Part shown: positions 8,665 through 16,855 of the stretch, one piece after another | How positions within the stretch are numbered: position 1 is the first letter of the stretch | Layout: each line of letters begins with the position of its first letter | NCBI RefSeq assembly: GCF_021390575.1 | Contig: NZ_JAJEJQ010000003.1 | Coordinates: 550,001 to 614,000, forward strand | Direction: 5' to 3' | From: Paraburkholderia adhaesiva | GTDB lineage: Bacteria > Pseudomonadota > Gammaproteobacteria > Burkholderiales > Burkholderiaceae | DNA: 64,000 nucleotides | Translations under genes and position numbers: made by a program | Notes under the pieces: generated by a model | The model's database searches: none | What the model was told of the DNA's origin: nothing | What the model saw: the letters and a program-made list of their open reading frames with translations, nothing else

Positions 8665-10044
8665 TCAGACCAGGATCTCGTCGCCAATACCTGGCATGTG
8701 GACCTCAGTGTCGCTTAGCCGGGTTGCGAAGCTGCGCATGACCTCCTCGTCGCCGTGTACCAGAATGGTCTGCTTCGGCCGCAGGGCTCTTTGCCATGCG
8801 AGCAGTTCGTCACGATCGGCGTGCGCGGAAAATCCGTTGATTGTGTATAGCCGGGCGTGGACCGGTACGTCATCACCGAACAGATTTACGTGCTTGGCAC
8901 CGTCAATCAGAATCCTCGCCAGTGTGCCCCGGCCTGCGTAGCCAACAAAGATAACGCTCGAATCGTGACGCCAGAGATTGTGACGCAGGTGGTGTCGGAC
9001 GCGCCCACCCGTACACATGCCCGAGCCTGCCATGATCACCGCACCGCCGACCAGGTTGTTGAGCGACATCGAATCCGCCGTCTCGCGGGTGAAACGCAGC
9101 CCGGGTAGCGTGAACGGATCCTTACCCTCGTCGAACATCGCGCGGTCTTTCTCCGCAAAGCATTCCGGATGCCGATGAAAAACCTCCGTCGCGGAGATGG
9201 CCATCGGCGAGTCGAGGTACACGGGCATCGAGCGGGGCAGGCGCCCTTGTTCGATACCCTCGCGCAGGTAATAGAGAATCTCCTGCGCGCGTTCCATCGC
9301 GAAAGTCGGAATGACGACGTTGCCGCCTCGTTTGAATGTGTCCGTGATCGCGCCGTACAGTTCTTCGATCGACGGCGCTAGCGCCTTGTGCGTCCGGTCG
9401 CCGTACGTGGTCTCCATGACCACGACATCGGATGGCGGAGGGAATTGCGGATCACGCAGGATCGCGCGGTCGCGATTGCCAAGGTCTCCGGAGAAGACAA
9501 CCGACCGGCCCGATCCCTCCATATCTTCGATACGGATACTCGCCGATCCGAGGATGTGCCCTGCGTCGTAAAACGTCGCGCGCAGGGTGGGCGTGAGCGA
9601 AAGCGGTTCGTCGTAGACCGCGTTGCGGCCAAAATGGTCGAGCGTATCGAGCACGTCGAGCGTGCCATAGAGCGGCTTGCGCGTTTTTTCACCGCGGCGG
9701 TGCGCGTGCCGCTCGGCGCGTTCAGCCTCTTCCTCATGCAGTCGTGCGGCGTCGAGCATCACGAGTCGCGCGAGTTCGCGAGTGGCCGCCGTCGCGATGA
9801 TTTCGCCGGTAAAGCCACGCTTGACCAGAAGCGGTATCCGTCCGCAATGGTCGAGGTGCGCATGGGTGAGCAGCAGGAAATCCACTGAACGCGGATCAAA
9901 GCCGAAGTCGCCCGCATTTTCGTCGTCAAGTTCGCGGCTCCCCTGGTACATGCCGCAGTCGATCAGAATGCGCTTGCCACCAGCTTCAACCAGGTGACAC
10001 GAACCGGTCACCTCGCGGTCCGCGCCGTGAAACGAGATCTTCAT
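8665..10044 (-). CDS. MBL-fold beta-CASP protein (RNA-processing nuclease-like)
   Basis: The 459-residue protein has the metallo-beta-lactamase zinc motif HAHLDH (residues 61-66), then ETTYGDR, a beta-CASP insertion with PTFAMERAQEILYYL, and the C-terminal GFSAHADRDELLAW motif of the Ysh1/CPSF-73-like RNA hydrolases. It probably cleaves RNA in the cytoplasm, although the substrate is unknown. I start it at the ATG at 10044, because AGGA lies 7 bases upstream and the conserved fold begins at MKISFHGADREVTGSCHL; the open frame extends further upstream without support. It follows the LOG-family gene by 11 bases, in one operon. Confidence 0.87.
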   Translation of the reverse strand: MKISFHGADREVTGSCHLVEAGGKRILIDCGMYQGSRELDDENAGDFGFDPRSVDFLLLTHAHLDHCGRIPLLVKRGFTGEIIATAATRELARLVMLDAARLHEEEAERAERHAHRRGEKTRKPLYGTLDVLDTLDHFGRNAVYDEPLSLTPTLRATFYDAGHILGSASIRIEDMEGSGRSVVFSGDLGNRDRAILRDPQFPPPSDVVVMETTYGDRTHKALAPSIEELYGAITDTFKRGGNVVIPTFAMERAQEILYYLREGIEQGRLPRSMPVYLDSPMAISATEVFHRHPECFAEKDRAMFDEGKDPFTLPGLRFTRETADSMSLNNLVGGAVIMAGSGMCTGGRVRHHLRHNLWRHDSSVIFVGYAGRGTLARILIDGAKHVNLFGDDVPVHARLYTINGFSAHADRDELLAWQRALRPKQTILVHGDEEVMRSFATRLSDTEVHMPGIGDEILV

Positions 10045-10055
10045 GGAATGTCCTG

Positions 10056-11072
10056 TTATGGCTGTGAGTCGAGAAGAAGCGGGCTGCCGTTCTGGCTGTG
10101 CCACGCGAGGATGCTGGCCCAGGCTTCCTCGGCGGTATCCGCGTACGAGAATAATTCGCGATCCTCATCGTCGATGCTGCCCACTTCGACGAGAAAGTCT
10201 GCGTTGAATACGTTGCGCCAGTACGATTCACCGATCAGCACGACCGGAATCGGCGCTGACTTGTGCGTCTGGATTAGCGTAAGCGCGCAGAAAAGCTCGT
10301 CCAGCGTGCCGAAACCGCCGGGCAGCGCGACAAGCGCTGCGGCGCGTTTCATGAAGTGCAGCTTGCGCATGGCGAAGTAGTGGAAGCGCACGCACAGGCC
10401 GGGCGTCAAATAGGGATTCGGATACTGTTCGTGCGGAAGGGTGATGTTCAGGCCGACGCTTTTCGCGCCCACGTCGAAGGCGCCGCGGTTAGCGGCCTCC
10501 ATGCCCCCGGGACCGCCCCCGGTGAGTACCGTCAGCCGCGGGTTGCCGCACTGACCAACGAGACGTCCCAGTTTCCGGCCGACATCGTAGTAGGCCGACA
10601 ATTCCAGTCGATGCTCAGCGAGCCGGAGCGCCCGCTTGCTGGCGCTATCGTTCGGACGGTCTTCCGCGTTTTGCTTCGCCGCAGCTAGTTCTTTTTCGGC
10701 GGTAGCGGGTTCGCGAAGACGCGTGCTGCCGAAAATGACGATGGTTCTGTCGATTCCGTGCGACTGCAGGATCTGCTCAGCCTTGAGGTAGTCGAGTTGC
10801 AGTCGCACACCACGCGTTTCATCGCCTTGCAGGAAGTCGATGTCGCGGTCCGCTTCCACGTAGGAGGGATCGTGCATGATCGCGTGCAGGCGGGCATCCA
10901 CCTGTGCCTCTTCGTCGCGGGATTTCGGTTGTTCCCACGGCAAAGGCCTGCGGTGTCCTGTGCGAAGAGCGAGAGTGGGCTGCGCGCGATCATCCGGAAA
11001 ATCATTGCGTGTCTTTCCGGCAGCAGGTTCGTGTTCGCGGCCTTGACCGGCCTCTTTGTGTCCTTTCGACAA
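10056..11072 (-). CDS. LOG-family (TIGR00730-like) nucleotide phosphoribohydrolase-like protein
   Basis: The 338-residue protein carries the LOG motif PGGFGTLDE (PGGxGTxxE) and GGGPGGMEAANRGA, which form the nucleotide-binding site in this lysine-decarboxylase-like fold. Characterised members release cytokinin-type bases or act on AMP and related nucleotides. The core is preceded by about 100 residues of polar N-terminal extension, as in the longer bacterial subfamily. It is the first gene of a minus-strand pair with the beta-CASP protein, which suggests a shared RNA or nucleotide role, but that is inference. The true substrate cannot be read from the sequence. Confidence 0.82.
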   Translation of the reverse strand: MSKGHKEAGQGREHEPAAGKTRNDFPDDRAQPTLALRTGHRRPLPWEQPKSRDEEAQVDARLHAIMHDPSYVEADRDIDFLQGDETRGVRLQLDYLKAEQILQSHGIDRTIVIFGSTRLREPATAEKELAAAKQNAEDRPNDSASKRALRLAEHRLELSAYYDVGRKLGRLVGQCGNPRLTVLTGGGPGGMEAANRGAFDVGAKSVGLNITLPHEQYPNPYLTPGLCVRFHYFAMRKLHFMKRAAALVALPGGFGTLDELFCALTLIQTHKSAPIPVVLIGESYWRNVFNADFLVEVGSIDDEDRELFSYADTAEEAWASILAWHSQNGSPLLLDSQP

Positions 11073-11437
11073 GTGACATCCTCTCTATGCTGTTTCGAAC
11101 TTGAAGGTGGGCTGCGTCTTCGAACGCCGAGCGTGCAGCCAACCCGATACCGAGGCTACTCTCTTCCGCGGTAAATGCTGCGAATGCCGGGAATAGCAAC
11201 GCGTGCTGGTTCGGCGCGCCATAGCGGCCCGTTGCACCGGACGCGCATTTACGTCGAGCGGACAGTTTACAGGTAATGGATGCGGATCATTGCGCTGCAA
11301 CACTGGCGCTTGATGAGTGCCATCGAAGCCATCGCCGCAGAGCGATTGCAGGCCGGCTGGCGAGCTGCAATCCACCGGCTTTGCCGTAATTTCAACACTT
11401 ATTGAAATATGGAAATTATCAATGTATGCTGGCGGAC
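11073..11437. promoter_or_regulatory. Divergent intergenic region, LOG gene / ars operon
   Basis: This gene-free stretch holds the minus-strand promoter of the LOG/beta-CASP pair and the plus-strand ars promoter. GC-rich up to about 11380, it becomes AT-rich just before arsR, where two inverted repeats lie. I see no credible coding frame in it. Confidence 0.5.
11391..11423 (+). promoter_or_regulatory. Probable ArsR operator
   Basis: Two overlapping inverted repeats lie just before arsR: TTCAA (11391-11395) with TTGAA (11402-11406), and ATTGA (11401-11405) with TCAAT (11419-11423). AT-rich dyads of this kind directly upstream of an autoregulated arsR are the usual binding sites of ArsR-family repressors, which release DNA when they bind As(III). 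The second repeat ends 14 bases before the chosen start codon. Confidence 0.6.
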
Positions 11438-11770
11438 ATGGACTCGAACCTCGTCGTGCGCGCCCTCGGTGCGCTTGCTCACGAATCCCGGCTGGCCATC
11501 TTTCGCGCCCTCGTCGTCGCAGGCTACGAAGGCATGGCGGCCGGCGAGATCGCGCAGCAGTTGGGCCTGGCCCCATCAAGCCTCTCGTTTCACCTCAAGG
11601 ACCTCTCTCATGCCGGGCTGGTGCAGTCGCGGCAGGAGGGACGCTTCGTCATCTACACGGCGAACTTCGACGCGATGACGAATCTGGTCGGTTTTCTCAC
11701 GGAGAACTGTTGCGCGGGCGCGACCTGCTCCGCGAACGGTCTCCCCAACGTCTGCATAGGCAAGCCATGA
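11438..11770 (+). CDS. arsR: ArsR-family arsenite-responsive repressor
   Basis: The 110-residue winged-helix repressor has LGALAHESRLAIFRALV followed by the recognition region GEIAQQLGLAPSSLSFHLKDLSHAGLV (about 36-63). Its C-terminus has a cysteine cluster, Cys91-Cys92 with Cys97 (ENCCAGATC). This resembles the Acidithiobacillus-type As(III) site built from three C-terminal cysteines, rather than the classical CxC in the DNA-binding helix of plasmid ArsR. The start at 11438 is preferred; an ATG at 11426 is also in frame. The stop overlaps the next gene by four bases (ATGA), and the gene heads the whole arsenic operon. Confidence 0.88.
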   Translation: MDSNLVVRALGALAHESRLAIFRALVVAGYEGMAAGEIAQQLGLAPSSLSFHLKDLSHAGLVQSRQEGRFVIYTANFDAMTNLVGFLTENCCAGATCSANGLPNVCIGKP

Positions 11771-12222
11771 AACGCATGCACATCCACGTGTCGGTCGAAA
11801 ACCTCGACGACAGCATCCGCTTTTACCGCGCCATGTTCGGCAACGCAGAGCCGACCGTGCTGAAAGACGATTACTGCAAGTGGGAACTCACGGATCCCGC
11901 AGTCAACTTCGCCATCTCGAAGCGCGGCGCGAAAACCGGCGTCGATCACATCGGTATTCAGGTCGAAACCGATGCGGAACTGGCCGAAATGAACGCACGC
12001 TTCGCCGCCGCTCAATTGCCTGTCGCGCAGCAGATCGGGACAACGTGCTGCTATGCGAAGTCGGACAAGGCGTGGACTGTGGATCCTCAGGGTGTCGCCT
12101 GGGAAACCTTCCGCACGCTCGAAGCGGCGCCGGTCTACGGCACATCGCACGAAGCGGTTGCCGCAACGGCCGCGTGCTGTTCGCCGGTTGAATCGATCGT
12201 CGCGCTGCGGAGCCGTTCATGA
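11767..12222 (+). CDS. ArsI/CadI-like glyoxalase-fold dioxygenase
   Basis: The 151-residue vicinal-oxygen-chelate protein begins MKRMHIHVSVENLDDSIRFYRAMFG. Candidate Fe(II) ligands are His7, His61 (VDHIGIQV) and Glu113 (AWETF). A vicinal pair, Cys94-Cys95 (IGTTCCYAKSDK), matches the thiol pair with which ArsI C-As lyases bind trivalent organoarsenicals; a second CC pair lies at 137-138. ArsI splits the carbon-arsenic bond of methylarsenite and aromatic arsenicals. CadI-type proteins share the fold and context, so a metal-induced non-lyase remains possible. It sits between arsR and arsC with ATGA overlaps on both sides. Confidence 0.78.
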   Translation: MKRMHIHVSVENLDDSIRFYRAMFGNAEPTVLKDDYCKWELTDPAVNFAISKRGAKTGVDHIGIQVETDAELAEMNARFAAAQLPVAQQIGTTCCYAKSDKAWTVDPQGVAWETFRTLEAAPVYGTSHEAVAATAACCSPVESIVALRSRS

Positions 12223-12740
12223 GCGACAAGGTTTATTCGGTCCTGATTCTCTGCACGGGCAATAGCTCACGCAGCGTCATGGCAGAAGCGTTGTTCAACA
12301 TCCTCGGCAAGGGCCGGTTCCGCGCATATAGCGCGGGGAGTCATCCGACCGGAAAGGTCAATCCGTTTGCGGCGGAACGCTGCGCCGCCTTCGGTTACGA
12401 CACGTCGACACTGCGCAGCAAGAGCTGGGACGAGTTTGCGACGCCCGATGCGCCGCAAATGGATTTCGTTATCACTGTCTGCGATCAGGCGGCCGGTGAA
12501 ACCTGCCCGTTCTGGCCCGGCACACCGCTGACTGCACATTGGGGCTTCGAGGACCCGGCCGCATTCGAGGGATCGGATGAAGCGAAGCGCCTTGTCTTCG
12601 ACAAGGTATTCCGCCAGATCATGAATCGCGTGACGCAGTTCGTGAATCTGCCGCTGCACATGCTCGACCATGCGGCGATTCACCGGGAAATGCGCGCTAT
12701 CGGTGAGCGTCCGCCAGAGGTGGCAGATGACCAGCACTGA
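12219..12740 (+). CDS. arsC: Arsenate reductase, low-molecular-weight phosphatase family
   Basis: The 173-residue cytoplasmic enzyme has the P-loop CTGNSSRS (Cys12, CX5R) of LMW-phosphatase-type arsenate reductases, which reduce arsenate to arsenite using a cysteine cascade. Further family blocks are YSAGSHPTGKVNPFA and MDFVITVCDQAAGETCPFWPG, with the Cys residues expected for thioredoxin- or glutathione-linked turnover. It overlaps the ArsI-like gene by four bases and the efflux gene by 14 bases. Arsenite made here would leave through the downstream Acr3 pump. Confidence 0.92.
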   Translation: MSDKVYSVLILCTGNSSRSVMAEALFNILGKGRFRAYSAGSHPTGKVNPFAAERCAAFGYDTSTLRSKSWDEFATPDAPQMDFVITVCDQAAGETCPFWPGTPLTAHWGFEDPAAFEGSDEAKRLVFDKVFRQIMNRVTQFVNLPLHMLDHAAIHREMRAIGERPPEVADDQH

Positions 12741-13806
12741 TACGGTTGTCTCCGGCAGCCGGCCTGCCATGGGTTTCTTCGAGCGTTACCTGACTGTCTG
12801 GGTCGCGCTATGTATCGTCGCCGGTATCCTGCTCGGGGAGGTGCTGCCGCAGGCATTTCAGGCCATCGGCCGGATCGAAGTCGCGCATGTGAATCTGCCG
12901 GTCGGCGTGCTGATCTGGGTGATGATCATCCCGATGCTGGTGAAGATCGACTTCGCCGCGATGGGGCAAGTCGGTCGCCAGTGGCGAGGGATTGGCGTAA
13001 CGCTGTTCGTGAACTGGCTCGTCAAGCCGTTTTCGATGGCGTTGCTCGCCTGGATTTTCATCCGGCAGGTGTTTGCGCCATGGTTGCCTGCTGAACAACT
13101 CGATAGCTACGTCGCCGGACTGATCCTGCTCGCCGCGGCGCCGTGTACCGCGATGGTGTTCGTGTGGTCGCAATTGTGCAAAGGCGATCCGTATTTCACG
13201 CTGTCGCAAGTGGCATTGAACGATGCGGTCATGGTCGTTGCGTTCGCGCCGCTGGTCGCGCTGCTGCTTGGGTTGTCGTCGATTGCCGTGCCGTGGAATA
13301 CGCTGCTCATCTCGGTCGGGCTTTACATCGTGATTCCAGTCGCGCTCGCGCAATGGCTTCGACGCCGTCTGCTCGCAAAGGGCGAGGCCCATTTCCAGCG
13401 AACGGTCGCGCGCTTTGGTCCGTGGTCGATCAGCGCGCTCCTGGCAACGCTCGTGCTGCTTTTTGCGTTCCAGGGAGAGGCCATCGTGAGCGAACCGTTC
13501 GTGATCGTCATGCTGGCCGTGCCGATCCTGATTCAGGTGCTGCTCAATTCGGGTCTCGCGTATCTGTTGAATCGCAGGCTCGGCGTCGCGCATTGCGTGG
13601 CCGGTCCTTCGAGTCTGATCGGTGCAAGTAATTTCTTCGAGTTGGCCGTTGCGACCGCTATCAGCCTGTTCGGTTTCCATTCGGGCGCCGCGCTGGCGAC
13701 TGTCGTCGGCGTGTTGATAGAGGTGCCGGCGATGCTGTTCGTCGTCGGCCTCGTTAATCGCTCGCAACGCTGGTACGAGAGCCGGCATCGTATTTCGGGA
13801 GCTTGA
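12727..13806 (+). CDS. acr3: Arsenite efflux permease, Acr3 family
   Basis: The 359-residue inner-membrane protein has about ten helices and the Acr3 hallmarks: NLPVGVLIWVMIIPMLVKIDF, NWLVKPFSMALLAW, and AAAPCTAMVFVWSQLCKGDP, with the conserved Cys140. Acr3 exports arsenite by proton antiport. The ATG at 12727 (MTSTDTVVSG) has GAGGTG just upstream; an earlier in-frame start at 12670 would lie deep in arsC. Its final base is shared with the start of the next gene (TGATG). Confidence 0.92.
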   Translation: MTSTDTVVSGSRPAMGFFERYLTVWVALCIVAGILLGEVLPQAFQAIGRIEVAHVNLPVGVLIWVMIIPMLVKIDFAAMGQVGRQWRGIGVTLFVNWLVKPFSMALLAWIFIRQVFAPWLPAEQLDSYVAGLILLAAAPCTAMVFVWSQLCKGDPYFTLSQVALNDAVMVVAFAPLVALLLGLSSIAVPWNTLLISVGLYIVIPVALAQWLRRRLLAKGEAHFQRTVARFGPWSISALLATLVLLFAFQGEAIVSEPFVIVMLAVPILIQVLLNSGLAYLLNRRLGVAHCVAGPSSLIGASNFFELAVATAISLFGFHSGAALATVVGVLIEVPAMLFVVGLVNRSQRWYESRHRISGA

Positions 13807-15092
13807 TGCCGTCCACGATGGAAGATCGCGGCCTCGCCGCTACATGGGCGCTGGCCGTGGCCCAACTCGTTTCGTGGGGCGCGGTCTATTACGCGTTCTC
13901 GCTCTTCGTCGTGCCGATGGAGCACACGGCCGGATGGAGCCGTACCGCGACAAATATGGCGCTCTCGGTCGGACTGCTCGTTTCCGGGCTGGCTGCGTAT
14001 CCGGTCGGCACCAGGATCGACCACGGCTACGGCCGCGCCGTGATGGCCGGAGGCTCCGCGCTCGCGTCCGCCATGCTCGTCCTCTGGTCACAGGCGGACA
14101 ACATTGCGACGCTATTCATCGTATGGGCGGGCCTCGGCGTGGCGATGGCCGCGACGCTCTATGACCCGCTCTTTGCGGTGATCACGAGGCGCTACCCGGA
14201 TAGCTTCCGCACCAGGATCACACTGATTACGCTGGTCGGCGGATTTGCGAGTACGGTATTCATTCCGCTCACGCAAGGGTTGATCGACTCGCTCGGATGG
14301 CGTCATGCGCTTCTCGTGCTGGCGGCGATCAATCTCTGCATCTGCCTGCCTGTGCACATATTGGCGATTGGGAAAGGCAGCGCGCGGTCATCTGCTGCGG
14401 CGGACAGCGCGTCGATCAAAGCGGTCAACGCCGAGTCCACACGGCGCGCGCTCCGCACCCCGGTATTCTGGGCGCTTGCCGTCTGCTTCACCGCGTACTA
14501 CGCGACGTTCGTAGCGTTGACGTTTCACCTTGTCCCGCTGATGACCGAACGCCACGTCACGCAGCCCGTCATTCTGGCGACGATGGCGGTCATCGGCCCG
14601 GCACAGGTTCTGGCTCGCCTTGTGTGGTTCACGGTCGCGCGCAACGTTTCGCCGAAGATCGTCGGCATGGTGATCACGACCGCGTTTCCGGTGTCGGTGG
14701 TGATCCTGCTGGTCGCCGGAACCTCGCCGATATTGCTGATCCTGTTCGCCGTCATCTACGGCGGCGCGAACGGCATGATGACGATCCTGCGCGGAACGAT
14801 CGTGCAGGACGTAATGTGGATCGAGGGTTACGGCGCAATCAACGGACTGCTTTCGACACCGTCCAACATTGCCAAAGGCATTGCGCCGATTTCTGCAGCG
14901 ACGATGTGGGCAGTCTGGCAAAGCTATCTGCCCGTGGAGTGGGTAGTGCTGCTCGTTTCGCTTGTCGCTACGGCGGCGTTCGGGATCGCGATGATGTACG
15001 CCAATCGCCGGAATCAGCGGACGCGGGTTGCGGTCGACCAGGCGTTGAAGCCTTCGTCGGTTCGCACGGAGTATCGGCTGGAACAGGAGTAG
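13806..15092 (+). CDS. MFS transporter of the ars operon
   Basis: The 428-residue protein has about twelve helices, a central cytoplasmic loop near residues 190-215 and a major-facilitator fold. The N-terminal half (LAVAQLVSWGAVYYAFSLFVVPM) is typical of the MFS clade often found in ars operons. The coupling TGATG with acr3 shows it belongs to the operon. An export role for arsenite, organoarsenicals or an arsenic conjugate, as in the ArsK and ArsJ systems, is inference; no GAPDH gene is present, so an ArsJ pathway is unlikely. The substrate cannot be read from the sequence. Confidence 0.8.
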   Translation: MPSTMEDRGLAATWALAVAQLVSWGAVYYAFSLFVVPMEHTAGWSRTATNMALSVGLLVSGLAAYPVGTRIDHGYGRAVMAGGSALASAMLVLWSQADNIATLFIVWAGLGVAMAATLYDPLFAVITRRYPDSFRTRITLITLVGGFASTVFIPLTQGLIDSLGWRHALLVLAAINLCICLPVHILAIGKGSARSSAAADSASIKAVNAESTRRALRTPVFWALAVCFTAYYATFVALTFHLVPLMTERHVTQPVILATMAVIGPAQVLARLVWFTVARNVSPKIVGMVITTAFPVSVVILLVAGTSPILLILFAVIYGGANGMMTILRGTIVQDVMWIEGYGAINGLLSTPSNIAKGIAPISAATMWAVWQSYLPVEWVVLLVSLVATAAFGIAMMYANRRNQRTRVAVDQALKPSSVRTEYRLEQE

Positions 15093-15216
15093 TGCGGACG
15101 TGGTTGCACGATGAGTTGTGGGCCGCATCGCCACGCCCCAGAGGTCAGTGTGTACGCGATATCTTTTCGGGGCAGTCGAGTGATTTGCCTCGAACCGCAT
15201 TGACCACCCGCGCCCC

Positions 15217-15909
15217 TCACACCACCTTCATCACCGAATGGGCGAGCCGCAGGAGATCGTCGAACTGCGTAACCAGCTCGAAACATACAAGAAATGCGAG
15301 CATCGATGCCGGTCCGGGAAGGCGCATCGACCAGCGCAGAATGGGCGCGGCGGTTCGGTTTCTGACCGCGTCGCGCGTCATGAGATACGTAATCGCCACG
15401 CCGATCGCGGCGCCAGCAAGCAAATCAGTTGGGTAATGAAAGCCGAGATAAGCGCGCGGCAAGCAGATGAATAGCGCGGTGTACAGAAGCGCAAGCGCAC
15501 CGATGCCGCGCCATACGAGGAAGATTCCCATCGCGATCGCGATCCACAGCATCGCGTGATCGCTCGGAAAGGAACTCCAGTTGCTCAGCGCGGCTTCGCG
15601 CAGCGAATCCGTGGCGAAATGTAAATGCAGGTCTGGATTGAAGATCGGCCGTTCCCGAAACGGCAGAAAATGCGCAAGCAGGCGACCGGCAGCGAGTGCG
15701 ATCAGGCCGCTTGCTACCGTCGCAATTACCATTTCGCGCTGCCAGTCGCGGCGCTCGCTTGGCGCGAACCAGATCCACCACAACAGCGGGATTAGCAGAA
15801 AGCCCTTGAACGTATAAAGCCCCGCAATTGTCCTGATTGCGTGGTTGAGCAGGGGCGGAAGATGGATTTGGGCAAGAAATCCCAGAATGACGGTATCAAA
15901 GCTGGTCAT
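15217..15909 (-). CDS. PAP2-family membrane phosphatase
   Basis: The 230-residue membrane protein has the three PAP2 motifs: FRERP (motif 1), SFPSDHA (motif 2) and RAYLGFHYPTDLLAG (motif 3), separated by hydrophobic helices. Family members hydrolyse lipid phosphates such as undecaprenyl diphosphate or phosphatidic acid at the periplasmic face. It is a single gene convergent with the ars operon. The substrate could be a carrier lipid or a phospholipid; the sequence does not decide. Confidence 0.85.
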   Translation of the reverse strand: MTSFDTVILGFLAQIHLPPLLNHAIRTIAGLYTFKGFLLIPLLWWIWFAPSERRDWQREMVIATVASGLIALAAGRLLAHFLPFRERPIFNPDLHLHFATDSLREAALSNWSSFPSDHAMLWIAIAMGIFLVWRGIGALALLYTALFICLPRAYLGFHYPTDLLAGAAIGVAITYLMTRDAVRNRTAAPILRWSMRLPGPASMLAFLVCFELVTQFDDLLRLAHSVMKVV

Positions 15910-16855
15910 TTATTGTGAGCGCGCCTGCTGATTCAATTCATGTGAATGGCGGCGGGAAACGGAAATCCCGGCCGCCCTGGTGCCCGGTGAGCAGGCCGCC
16001 TGGCATCGTAGATTTCAAGTCGATCCACGTGGGTAAGGAATCGCAAGCGAGTGTAAATCGCACTGGCTTCTAATCTGCCCAGGGCGGAACGTCGGGAAAG
16101 CTTCGTTTCGGCCAATGCCGGCGTGACTGTTACCGATGGTCACAATTCGTCTCGTTTCCGAACGGAACCAGACCCCATGACGTGGGAGGCCAGCATGGCT
16201 TTTTTGCGTATTCCATGCAGGAACGCAACTAACAGTCTGTGGCTCTCGCAGTCCGCATTCGCCGTTTCACGGCGGCAAAACCCGTATTGCAGGAGATTGC
16301 GACACTTTTAAACCCTTCACATAGCACGAATCGATCCCAGCGATAAGCCATGGTTTTGGTGACGTATGCTGTTTTGCGACTCACAGGGAACGGCTGTTAG
16401 GTGGCCCATTCATCGCGTAACGCAACGCCCGCAAGATAGCGGCGATGCGATTGGTTCAAGCGACAATCGACAACGCTTACTTGAACATTCAAACTACGTT
16501 GCGCTTTCAATCAATCGGGAGTGACGAAGGGCGCAGGCGAGCGCGATGCGACCGCCTGCAAACTCGCGTAACGCTGTTGCATTCGGGCGGGCAGGGCTTC
16601 GGGGAACACCTCATCGAGGTTTCAATGGGCGCTTTCGGGTCGAATGCCTGAGTAAACGCAGGTCGTCTTTATGGTTGCCAAGGATCGCGCCGGATCTTGT
16701 CGCGTTAGGTTGTCGCCTCTTTTTCGCGTCACGAAACTGTCACGACAGTTACGCAACTATATGCCCCCGATTGACGTCTGCAACGCGACCGCTCGCAGGC
16801 AGTATTGTGCGGTGCCGTGCTCCGTTCGATCCTTTTCCACCTCTTTGGACATGCG
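15910..16855. other. 946-base intergenic region upstream of acpA
   Basis: I found no convincing gene here. Short open frames on both strands lack ribosome-binding sites and recognisable sequence. The last 130 bases contain the candidate Pho box and an inverted repeat described separately, and presumably the acpA promoter. The rest holds nothing I can name. Confidence 0.4.
16726..16743 (+). promoter_or_regulatory. Candidate Pho box upstream of acpA
   Basis: The heptamers GCGTCAC (16726-16732) and CTGTCAC (16737-16743) are separated by four bases, giving the 11-base repeat spacing of PhoB binding sites (CTGTCAT-N4-CTGTCAT). The second heptamer matches at six of seven positions, the first at four. 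It lies about 115 bases before a secreted phosphatase gene, where phosphate control would make sense. The overlapping dyad AACTGT-CACG-ACAGTT (16735-16750) is an alternative explanation of the same bases. Confidence 0.4.

Noticed and set aside
15910..16855. Several short open frames before acpA
   Set aside because: None has a credible ribosome-binding site, signal or family resemblance, and they overlap each other on both strands.
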